Part shown: positions 1-5,403 of the stretch, piece after piece | How the letters are laid out: each line of letters begins with the position of its first letter | How positions within the stretch are numbered: position 1 is the first letter of the stretch | Source: an uncultured Clostridia bacterium | GTDB lineage: Bacteria > Bacillota > Clostridia > TANB77 > CAG-508 | DNA: 7,851 nucleotides | NCBI GenBank assembly: GCA_944393305.1 | Contig: CALXZS010000060.1 | Span: 1-7,851 of the forward strand | Direction: 5' to 3' | The notes under the pieces: generated by a model | What the model saw: only the letters and a program-made list of their open reading frames with translations | What the model was told of the DNA's origin: nothing | Database searches by the model: none | Made by a program: the position numbers and the translations under genes

Positions 1-39
1 CACTGGAGACCATGGGTTCGAGTCCCATATTCCACCCCA
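1..39 (+). tRNA. 3' part of a tRNA, probably tRNA-His
   Basis: Only the 3' end is in the window. A T arm is visible, with stem ATGGG/CCCAT around the loop TTCGAGT (12-28). It is followed by the acceptor 3' strand ATTCCAC (29-35), the unpaired base C36 and an encoded CCA (37-39). A discriminator C is characteristic of tRNA-His, and a GTGGA-type acceptor suits that identity. The order His then Gln is also common in Clostridia. The anticodon lies outside the window, so the amino acid is inferred. That this is a tRNA 3' end is close to certain. Confidence 0.72.
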
Positions 40-52
40 TTTATATAAACAT

Positions 53-127
53 TGGGCTGTAGCCAAGCGGTAAGGCACATGACTTTGACTCATGCATGCG
101 CTAGTTCGAATCTAGCCAGCCCAACCA
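53..127 (+). tRNA. tRNA-Gln (anticodon UUG)
   Basis: This is a complete cloverleaf. The acceptor stem is TGGGCTG (53-59) with CAGCCCA (117-123), followed by discriminator A124 and an encoded CCA (125-127). The anticodon stem CATGA/TCATG encloses the loop CTTTGAC, which gives anticodon TTG and decodes CAA/CAG. The T arm is GCTAG/CTAGC around TTCGAAT. It sits 13 bases after the preceding tRNA and is probably cotranscribed with it. Confidence 0.97.
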
Positions 128-134
128 AAAAAAT

Positions 135-185
135 ACATATTAAATTCTTTAGAAAATATTTAAAGAATTTAATATGTTTTTTATT
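135..185 (+). terminator. Intrinsic terminator of the tRNA operon
   Basis: A 16-bp perfect inverted repeat (135-150 with 162-177) surrounds an 11-base loop and runs into a T-rich tail (TTTTTTATTATTT). It begins 8 bases after the tRNA-Gln CCA end. The stem is AT-rich, as is usual in this genome. It should end the tRNA transcript before the helicase gene. Confidence 0.85.
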
Positions 186-271
186 ATTTATAACAGTAGT
201 AGTTTGAAAAAAATACTTTTATAACTATGTGTGTTACCTTTGGAAAAAGCAAGAAAGGAATGGAATTTTAT

Positions 272-3200
272 ATGATAATTGATGTAAAGGATTTAAAAAT
301 AAAAAAACTTACTTTTAGTAGAGATTATGATAACAGAAGATTGAATAGGGGAGAGACTATATATAGAAATAGAGAGGTAACTATAAAAGAAGTAGAAAAA
401 TTAGGCGAAAATGAAATTAAAGTTGAAGCAACTGTTGAAGGAAGTCATAGTTTTACTTTTTATGACACATATTTAGATATAGTAGATAATGATGTTGTTG
501 ATTGCAAATGTACATGTATGGATTATAACAATGGATATACTTGCAAACATATAATTGCTACGGCTTTAGAAGTAATAGATTCTCATGCAGCAAGTACACA
601 AGAGGGTAAAGAAAGAGAAAAGAGAGAAGTAGAAGAAAGAAGAAGAAAATTGCGTGAAGAGAGAAAAGAGCAAGAAAGAAGAGAAAAGCAACAATATGAA
701 TATAATAGAAAATATAAAGGAAGCTTAAATTTATTATATAAATTTGAAAATAATGCAAATAATATTTTCGAAAATAACTTAGATATACCAGAAATCTTTT
801 ACGAAACCAAAGAAAAGAAAAAGGCTAAAACATCGGAACTTGCAACTTCTATAAAAATAAATTGCATTGTGGAACCATTTGTAGATTCTAGACTAAAATT
901 AACTTTTAAAATTGGACAAAATAGAATGTATAATTTAAAAAATATTTCCGAATTATACAAAGCATATAAAAATAATACGGAATTATATATAGGTAAACAG
1001 TTATCATTTATTCCTAAAAGAGAGAATTTTGATGAAGATTCTCAAAAACTTTTTGATTTTATTATTAAATATGGTGAAATGATTAAACATTATTCTCAAA
1101 ATAACATGTATGGATATGATAATAAATCAATATCAATTCAGAATGAAGAAATAGATGATTTCTTTAATATGATGCAAAACGAAAAAATTATAATGCATAT
1201 ATATGGTGGAATTGAAGAATACGCTTTTTCTAATGAAAATTTAAATATTTATGCTATTTTTAAGAAAGAAGAAGTTGAAATCTACGATGAGTGGTCATGG
1301 AACTGGGAAGATAATATAGAAAAAAGCGAAGAATACGTACTAAAACTAAATGATGATGGATATTTCTTTATAAATACAGGAAAGAATATTTATATACTTT
1401 ATAAAAATAAAATTTATACTATACCAAGTGATGAAAGTTTAAAAAACTTGATTGATTTATTTCAATATCAAGATAAAATAATTATTCCAGAAGATAAAAT
1501 TGAAGATTTTAGAAAGTATGTATTTCCAAAATTAAGATATATAACAGACGAAACTATTTCATCTCAAAAAGGTAAAGAAAGTATTATTGCTAATGAACTT
1601 GCGTCAAAAATATTATTAGATACAGATGATAATGGTAATATTTTATTAACACTGAAATTTTGCTATGATAATTATGAATTTAACATACTTGATCCAAAAT
1701 ATGCTGATTATATGAAAAAAGCTAATGTAGTTAGAAATGTACCGGCTGAAAAACAGGTTTTGGAAAGAATATTTATGGATGGCTTTGAACTAGTTGAAAA
1801 TAAAAAAGAATTTATAATGAAAAATTTAGATGATACATATGAATTTCTTTCAAATAAGATAGAAGGTTATATGAATGATTTTGAAGTATTAGCAACTGAT
1901 AAGTTCAAAAATAAACAAATAAAAAGACCTAAAATTTCTAGTATGGGAATAAAAATTGATAATGGATTATTAGAATTGGATTTCTCTAAAATAAATATAG
2001 ACATAAAAGAACTTAAAGATGTTTTAAAAGATTATAACATTAAGAAAAAGTATCATAAATTAAAAAATGGTGATATATTAGACTTAACCAATAATAAAGA
2101 TATAGAATTACTAGATGAAATGTCTACAACATTAGACATTGATTATAGCAAATTAGAAAAAGGTGTGGTTGAATTACCAATTAATAGAAGTTTTTATTTA
2201 GAAAAAATTGTTGAAGAAAACAAAGATATTAATGTTACAAAAAATGAAGAATTCTTGCAAATTGTAGATTCGGTTGAAAATACAGAAAATGAAGATGAAA
2301 TAGAGTTAGATAGCGAGTTCGAAAACAAGCTTAGGGACTATCAAAAAGTTGGATATAGATGGTTAAAAACTCTAGAAAAATATAAATTTGGAGGTATTTT
2401 AGCTGATGATATGGGACTGGGTAAAACAATTCAAATAATTGCTCTATTAAAGTCAAGTCAAAAACAGGATGAAAAAAATACATCAATAGTTGTATGTCCA
2501 AGCACATTAGTATTAAACTGGAAATCTGAAATAGAAAAATGGTGTAATTCTATGAAAGTACTAATAATTAGAGGTAAAGCAGAAGAAAGAGCAAGTGAAA
2601 TTGAAAATTATAAAGATTATGATTTAGTAATTACATCTTACGACTTATTAAAAAGAGATATTGATAATTATGAAAATAAATATTTTAAATATATTATTGC
2701 AGACGAAGCTCAATATATAAAAAATTCATCTACACAAAATGCTACATCACTAAAACATTTAAAAGGAGAAACAAAGTTTGCTTTAACAGGTACACCAATA
2801 GAAAATTCTGTTGCAGAATTATGGTCAATATTTGACTTTATTATGCCGGGATATTTATATAATTATAATAAATTTAAGAAAAAATTCGAAGAACCAATTT
2901 TAAAATATAATGATGTAGAAGCGTTAAATAGATTAAAAAAGATTATTGCTCCATTTGTTTTAAGAAGAGTAAAAAAAGATGTACTAAGTGAATTACCAGA
3001 TAAAAATATTACTATTATGAAAAACGAAATGGAAGAGGAACAACAGAAAATTTATATGTCATATTTAATGCAAACAAGAAAAGAAATAGCGGAAGAATTG
3101 GAAGGCAGTACATTTGAAAAAAGTAAATTTAAAATATTAATGTTGCTTACAAGGTTAAGGCAAATATGTTGCCATCCTGGATTATTTATTGAAAATTATA

Positions 3201-3721
3201 AAGGTGGTAGTGGAAAACTAAAGCAATGTATTGATTTAGTATGTGATGCAATTGAAGCAAAACACAAAATTTTGCTATTTTCTAGCTATACATCGATGTT
3301 TGAAATAATAGAAAAAGAATTGAAAAAACGTGATATAAAATATTATAAATTAATTGGATCAACACCTGTAAATGATAGAATAAAAATGGTAGAAGATTTT
3401 AATAAAGATGATAATATTAAAGTGTTTTTAATTTCATTGAAAGCAGGAGGAACTGGACTTAATTTAACATCAGCAGATGTTGTAATTCACTATGATCCTT
3501 GGTGGAATGTATCAAGTGAAAATCAAGCAACAGATAGAGCTTATAGAATTGGTCAAAAAAATAGTGTGCAAGTATATAAATTAATAACGTCAAATTCAAT
3601 TGAAGAAAAAATAAACAAAATGCAAGAACGTAAAGAAAAACTATCTAAAGATATTTTATCTACAAAAGAAATGTTTATTAACAAAATGTCTAAAGATGAA
3701 ATAATGGACTTGTTTGCATAA
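272..3721 (+). CDS. SWIM zinc-finger SNF2/Rad54-type DEAD-like helicase
   Basis: This is a large ATP-dependent DNA translocase of the SNF2 family, 1149 residues from this start. A SWIM zinc-finger motif lies near the N-terminus (C80-T-C82 ... C91-K-H93), then a highly charged Lys/Glu/Arg stretch (about 110-150), then a long divergent region typical of bacterial SNF2 proteins. The motor begins at LRDYQ (687-691). It carries motif I DDMGLGKT (712-719), the DEAQ box (811-814), LTGTP (838-842), AGGTGLNL (1058-1065) and the motif VI run QATDRAYRIGQ (1085-1095). All the catalytic motifs look intact. SWIM domains are thought to bind nucleic acid or protein; the substrate here cannot be read. An in-frame ATG at 227 would add 15 residues but has no ribosome binding site. 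The ATG at 272 follows AAAGGA (254-259) by 12 bases and is preferred. The only promoter hints are weak (TTGAAA 204-209; TATAAC 220-225). The gene appears monocistronic. Confidence 0.93.
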   Translation: MIIDVKDLKIKKLTFSRDYDNRRLNRGETIYRNREVTIKEVEKLGENEIKVEATVEGSHSFTFYDTYLDIVDNDVVDCKCTCMDYNNGYTCKHIIATALEVIDSHAASTQEGKEREKREVEERRRKLREERKEQERREKQQYEYNRKYKGSLNLLYKFENNANNIFENNLDIPEIFYETKEKKKAKTSELATSIKINCIVEPFVDSRLKLTFKIGQNRMYNLKNISELYKAYKNNTELYIGKQLSFIPKRENFDEDSQKLFDFIIKYGEMIKHYSQNNMYGYDNKSISIQNEEIDDFFNMMQNEKIIMHIYGGIEEYAFSNENLNIYAIFKKEEVEIYDEWSWNWEDNIEKSEEYVLKLNDDGYFFINTGKNIYILYKNKIYTIPSDESLKNLIDLFQYQDKIIIPEDKIEDFRKYVFPKLRYITDETISSQKGKESIIANELASKILLDTDDNGNILLTLKFCYDNYEFNILDPKYADYMKKANVVRNVPAEKQVLERIFMDGFELVENKKEFIMKNLDDTYEFLSNKIEGYMNDFEVLATDKFKNKQIKRPKISSMGIKIDNGLLELDFSKINIDIKELKDVLKDYNIKKKYHKLKNGDILDLTNNKDIELLDEMSTTLDIDYSKLEKGVVELPINRSFYLEKIVEENKDINVTKNEEFLQIVDSVENTENEDEIELDSEFENKLRDYQKVGYRWLKTLEKYKFGGILADDMGLGKTIQIIALLKSSQKQDEKNTSIVVCPSTLVLNWKSEIEKWCNSMKVLIIRGKAEERASEIENYKDYDLVITSYDLLKRDIDNYENKYFKYIIADEAQYIKNSSTQNATSLKHLKGETKFALTGTPIENSVAELWSIFDFIMPGYLYNYNKFKKKFEEPILKYNDVEALNRLKKIIAPFVLRRVKKDVLSELPDKNITIMKNEMEEEQQKIYMSYLMQTRKEIAEELEGSTFEKSKFKILMLLTRLRQICCHPGLFIENYKGGSGKLKQCIDLVCDAIEAKHKILLFSSYTSMFEIIEKELKKRDIKYYKLIGSTPVNDRIKMVEDFNKDDNIKVFLISLKAGGTGLNLTSADVVIHYDPWWNVSSENQATDRAYRIGQKNSVQVYKLITSNSIEEKINKMQERKEKLSKDILSTKEMFINKMSKDEIMDLFA

Positions 3722-3802
3722 ATATAATAATTCATTAGAAGAGGAAATGTAATGACTTATTAGATAAATAAATTATTAATTTAATGAAAAAATAACATAA
3801 AT

Positions 3803-3842
3803 AAAAAAGAAATAGCTGGTTGGTAAAGCTATTTCTTTTTTT
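3803..3842. terminator. Bidirectional intrinsic terminator between helicase and hicB
   Basis: A 15-bp perfect stem (3803-3817 with 3827-3841) encloses a 9-base loop. Its arms begin in an A-run and end in a T-run, so either strand yields a hairpin followed by U residues. The helicase ends at 3721 on the plus strand and hicB ends at 3877 on the minus strand, so this one hairpin can close both convergent genes. Confidence 0.88.
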
Positions 3843-3876
3843 AGAATTATTTATATTACTAATAATTATTATATGC

Positions 3877-4284
3877 TTATTTTCTTGATTTGTCAACATT
3901 TAAAGTTTCGATTAAAGCTTTTTGCAATAATTGAGAAAAATTAACATGTTCTTTTTCAGCCATTGTATTTAACCATGCTGGAATAGACAATGTTTTCTTT
4001 ACAGATTTGTTTTCATATTTTTTCTTATGTTCTTCAAGATTTATCGTTACAAAGGATATAATTTGATTATCATTTAATTTGATGCTTTTTATATCTGTTG
4101 TACATTGAGGGTATGCCTCTAAATCTTCAAGATACAATCCCATTGCTTCTTTTGCATTTTCCATAGCTTCTGCTAAAGTCTTTCCATCACTAAAACAACC
4201 TTGTAAATCAATAAATTCAACCCAATATTCATTACTTTCTTTTGTAAATATAGCAGGGTAAGTTAATAATACATTTCTTTTCAT
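3877..4284 (-). CDS. hicB: HicB-type antitoxin
   Basis: This 135-residue protein matches the HicB layout. An N-terminal HicB fold (about 1-60) contains YPAIFTKESNEYWVEFIDLQGCFSDG and the following helix in which LAEAMENAKEAM is seen. The C-terminal region (about 94-128), with KKTLSIPAWLNTMAEKE and NFSQLLQKAL, looks like a ribbon-helix-helix DNA-binding domain. In the family, HicB neutralises the HicA mRNA interferase and represses its own operon. The start has a good ribosome binding site, AGAGGAA (4290-4296). The gene lies 51 bases downstream of a hicA whose frame is broken, so it may now be an orphan antitoxin or repressor. An operator fit for autoregulation lies in the shared promoter. Confidence 0.93.
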   Translation of the reverse strand: MKRNVLLTYPAIFTKESNEYWVEFIDLQGCFSDGKTLAEAMENAKEAMGLYLEDLEAYPQCTTDIKSIKLNDNQIISFVTINLEEHKKKYENKSVKKTLSIPAWLNTMAEKEHVNFSQLLQKALIETLNVDKSRK

Positions 4285-4330
4285 AAAATTTCCTCTTTCT
4301 CTATATATTTATATTATGACCAGCTTAGGA

Positions 4331-4348
4331 AGGACTTATTCAAGTCCT
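4331..4348 (-). repeat. Small hairpin at the hicA stop
   Basis: AGGACTT and AAGTCCT (4331-4337, 4342-4348) form a perfect 7-bp stem with a 4-base loop, overlapping the hicA stop codon. No T-run follows in the transcript direction, so it is not a normal terminator. It could influence translation or processing between hicA and hicB, but that is conjecture. Confidence 0.5.
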
Positions 4349-4522
4349 GCCTGTTTCAGTATCTTTTTTAGTAAGCCTATTGGCATATCTCTATTATGCA
4401 TTGGAACAATTAAATCTGTATGTCCTTGTTTCCTGAGCTTTAAATGTGAGCCTTCTTGTTTTACTTCGAACTAACCGATTTTTCTTTAAAAGTCTTACTA
4501 ATTCCTTTGGTGTCATTGTCAT
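4336..4522 (-). pseudogene. hicA: hicA mRNA interferase toxin, frameshifted
   Basis: Read from 4522, the first 15 codons give MTMTPKELVRLLKKN, a typical HicA start. That frame then leaves the family and stops after 42 codons. Near 4475 the HicA sequence resumes in another frame as EVKQEGSHLKLRKQGHTDLI, then VPMHNRDMPIGLLKKILKQ and AGLE, ending at the TAA at 4336-4338. The whole span is 187 bases, 62 codons plus one base. HicA proteins are about 60 residues and usually carry NGW or NGF where the break falls. Aligned so, the sequence reads AAT-C-GGT-TAG-TTC, suggesting one inserted C plus a TGG-to-TAG change. A single indel just after the TAG would explain the shift equally well. The GSH histidine needed for RNA cleavage is only in the downstream frame, so no normal toxin should be made. 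The ribosome binding site AAGGAGGA (4534-4541) is intact, 11 bases before the start. A sequencing error is possible. Confidence 0.88.
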
Positions 4523-4560
4523 AATATAAATAATCCTCCTTACTTTTAAAAGTTAAATAT

Positions 4561-4589
4561 ATTATAATATATACGTTACGTATTGTCAA
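4561..4589 (-). promoter_or_regulatory. hicAB promoter, perfect sigma-A consensus
   Basis: On the minus strand there is TTGACA (4589-4584), a 17-base spacer and TATAAT (4566-4561), which match the vegetative consensus at all twelve positions with ideal spacing. Transcription should begin near 4554, about 30 bases before the hicA start, leaving room for AAGGAGGA. So strong a promoter normally needs tight repression, which fits the palindrome in its spacer. Confidence 0.9.
4571..4583. promoter_or_regulatory. Probable HicB operator
   Basis: ATACGT-T-ACGTAT is a perfect 13-bp palindrome (6-1-6) lying wholly in the spacer between the -35 and -10 boxes of the hicAB promoter. A repressor bound here would exclude RNA polymerase. 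Ribbon-helix-helix HicB proteins bind palindromes of this size in their own promoters, so HicB is the natural candidate. Binding is inferred, not shown. Confidence 0.72.
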
Positions 4590-4655
4590 TGCTATTTTTA
4601 TAAAGTATTAAAAAAATTGTAACAAACCAAATAATTTAAATGTACTTACAAAAGT

Positions 4656-4686
4656 AAAAAAAGAGAGTGTCAAAATGGCACTCTCT
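4656..4686 (-). terminator. Intrinsic terminator of the cysteine-rich peptide operon
   Basis: An 8-bp stem (AGAGAGTG 4662-4669 with CACTCTCT 4679-4686) is extended by one wobble pair and one GC pair. On the minus strand it is followed by a run of seven T residues. It lies 37 bases past the stop of the second cysteine-rich gene and upstream of the hicAB promoter, so it should separate the two minus-strand operons. Confidence 0.85.
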
Positions 4687-4722
4687 ATGTTTTTATGAAT
4701 GTCTAAAATTATTAGCTAAATT

Positions 4723-4836
4723 CTAGCAGCATCCTCTGTTATTTCCGCCACAGCAGCAGAATATTAATATTAAGAATATAATTAAGAAGCAACAATCATT
4801 GTCTCTTCCAAATCCGCATCCACATTTATCTGGCAT
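4723..4836 (-). CDS. Small cysteine-rich membrane-segment peptide (37 aa)
   Basis: This short gene has a strong ribosome binding site, AAGGAGGA (4845-4852), 8 bases before its ATG. The product begins MPDKCGCGFGRDND. A very hydrophobic core FLIIFLILIF (17-26), flanked by Cys-Cys and Cys-Cys-Cys, follows, and the tail is GGNNRGCC. Nine of 37 residues are cysteine. The core is short for a transmembrane helix but could span or dip into a membrane with the flanking cysteines. It shares the hydrophobic-core, CC, GGNN pattern with the gene 48 bases upstream, and the two are probably cotranscribed and paralogous. I do not recognise a function. Peptides of this kind occur in Clostridia and sometimes carry chorion-like names based on composition alone. 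A spore-surface, metal-binding or redox role is possible but unsupported. Confidence 0.8.
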   Translation of the reverse strand: MPDKCGCGFGRDNDCCFLIIFLILIFCCCGGNNRGCC

Positions 4837-4884
4837 AAAAAGAATCCTCCTTTCTAAATACTACTTTATGAGTAGCTTAAATTT

Positions 4885-5004
4885 CTAGCAACCGCAGTTG
4901 TTGTCGTTTCCGCAGCCACATCCACAGTTATTTCCACCGCAGCATCCGCAAAGTAATAAGATTAATACTATGAACCATAATATTTCTCCGTTACATCCTC
5001 TCAT
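4885..5004 (-). CDS. Small cysteine-rich membrane-segment peptide (39 aa)
   Basis: The ATG at 5004 follows AGGGAGGT by 5 bases, a strong ribosome binding site. The product starts MRGCNGE, has a hydrophobic segment ILWFIVLILLL (8-18), and ends in a tail of Cys, Gly and Asn beginning CGCCGGNNCGCG. Nine of 39 residues are cysteine, the same number as in its downstream neighbour, although here most lie after the membrane segment. There is no cleavage site suggesting secretion; a membrane-anchored peptide with an exposed cysteine tail fits the sequence best. It is the first gene of a likely two-gene operon ending at the 4656-4686 terminator. Function is unknown. The antisense open frame over this gene is rich in Pro and His only because it reads the complement of Gly/Cys codons. 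Confidence 0.8.
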   Translation of the reverse strand: MRGCNGEILWFIVLILLLCGCCGGNNCGCGCGNDNNCGC

Positions 5005-5043
5005 ACGATACCTCCCTCATAAAGAATTTTACTTCTTTTGTAT

Positions 5044-5049
5044 ATTATA
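5044..5049 (-). promoter_or_regulatory. Possible -10 box of the cysteine-rich operon
   Basis: On the minus strand a TATAAT lies 40 bases before the 5004 start. No good -35 box stands at the right distance (ACTTTA at 17 bases is poor). Either an activator or an alternative, for example sporulation, sigma factor is needed, or the AT-rich match is chance. I could not fit a clear sporulation-sigma consensus. Confidence 0.3.
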
Positions 5050-5126
5050 TAGTATTCAAATGCTAATAAAGTGTTACAATTATTGCATTAATAGGTTATA
5101 GTTCAAAAAGTTATTATTATTTAAAT

Positions 5127-5240
5127 GCCAATATACATTCTAGAACATTTCAGCGAGCGTAGCTGGTACAGCGGAGTGTAGCGTGCAAGCTGGAGCCAAA
5201 GGCGACCCGCGCCGTGAAATGTGGCAGAATGTATATTGGC
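5127..5240. repeat. GC-rich foldback element (MITE-like or structured RNA)
   Basis: The outer arms are a perfect 15-bp inverted repeat (5127-5141 with 5226-5240). After a 3-by-3 mismatch come 8 more paired bases (ACATTTCA 5145-5152 with TGAAATGT 5215-5222). The 62-base core (5153-5214) is about 68% GC in a genome region below 30%. It contains two near-copies of CAGCG(G)AGYGTAGC (5151-5163, 5169-5182) and a small GCC-AAA-GGC hairpin. TTTAAAT flanks the left edge and recurs 3 bases past the right edge. There is no open reading frame. The composition and foldback suggest an acquired, non-autonomous repeat or a structured transcript. I do not recognise a named family. Confidence 0.75.
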
Positions 5241-5282
5241 GGTTTTAAATCTATATTGCCGAACAGTAACATTAATATAATA

Positions 5283-5291
5283 ATTTGACTA
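5283..5291 (+). repeat. Target site duplication, left copy (ATTTGACTA)
   Basis: These nine bases are identical to 7053-7061, directly abutting the left terminal inverted repeat. They mark the staggered cut made at insertion. Confidence 0.92.
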
Positions 5292-5314
5292 GTTAGTATA
5301 AACTTTTAGTAGGG
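5292..5314 (+). repeat. Left terminal inverted repeat of the insertion sequence
   Basis: It starts GTTAGTATAAAC and ends GTAGGG. It matches the complement of the right end at 18 of 23 positions, with differences at positions 2, 6, 12, 17 and 23. It should be the transposase binding and cleavage site. Confidence 0.9.
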
Positions 5315-5331
5315 AAAAATTAAGAAATAAA

Positions 5332-5360
5332 TTGAATAAGAGATACCTTTTTGGTAGAAT
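5332..5360 (+). promoter_or_regulatory. Transposase promoter inside the insertion sequence
   Basis: TTGAAT (5332-5337) and TAGAAT (5355-5360) are separated by exactly 17 bases. Transcription should start near 5367, giving a leader of about 35 bases. The spacer is also the left arm of the inhibitory hairpin, so the element's own transcript lacks that arm. Confidence 0.78.
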
Positions 5361-5403
5361 ATTTTTATCGAAAAAAATCAATATTCAAGGAGGTATCTCT
5401 TAT
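5336..5403 (+). promoter_or_regulatory. Hairpin hiding the transposase ribosome binding site
   Basis: AAGAGATACCT (5338-5348) pairs perfectly with AGGTATCTCTT (5391-5401). Wobble, AU and GC pairs extend the helix inward to 5354/5385, and two AU pairs extend it outward to 5336/5403. That gives 19 continuous pairs around a 30-base loop. The helix covers the whole AAGGAGG (5387-5393) and the first two bases of the ATG. The left arm lies upstream of the expected start of transcription, so only RNAs entering from outside the element can fold this way. IS10 and IS50 use the same logic. Confidence 0.75.

Noticed and set aside
227..271. Longer start for the helicase at the ATG at 227
   Set aside because: It has no ribosome binding site and would lie within or before the likely promoter region. 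The ATG at 272 has AAAGGA upstream and gives a more typical N-terminus.
4460..4485. Programmed ribosomal frameshift in hicA
   Set aside because: An A-rich run is present, but there is no clear slippery site or stimulatory element. A stop also follows closely in the restored frame if slippage occurs at the A-run. Mutation is simpler.
4898..5101. Plus-strand open frame rich in Pro, His and Gln
   Set aside because: It is the complement of the Gly/Cys-rich gene at 4885-5004 and has no ribosome binding site.
5127..5240. CRISPR array or rho-independent terminator
   Set aside because: There are no regularly spaced repeats with unique spacers, and no T-run follows either arm.
5351..5401. TTG start at 5351 for the transposase
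   Set aside because: This codon falls in the promoter, upstream of the expected transcription start, while the ATG at 5402 has an ideal AAGGAGG.
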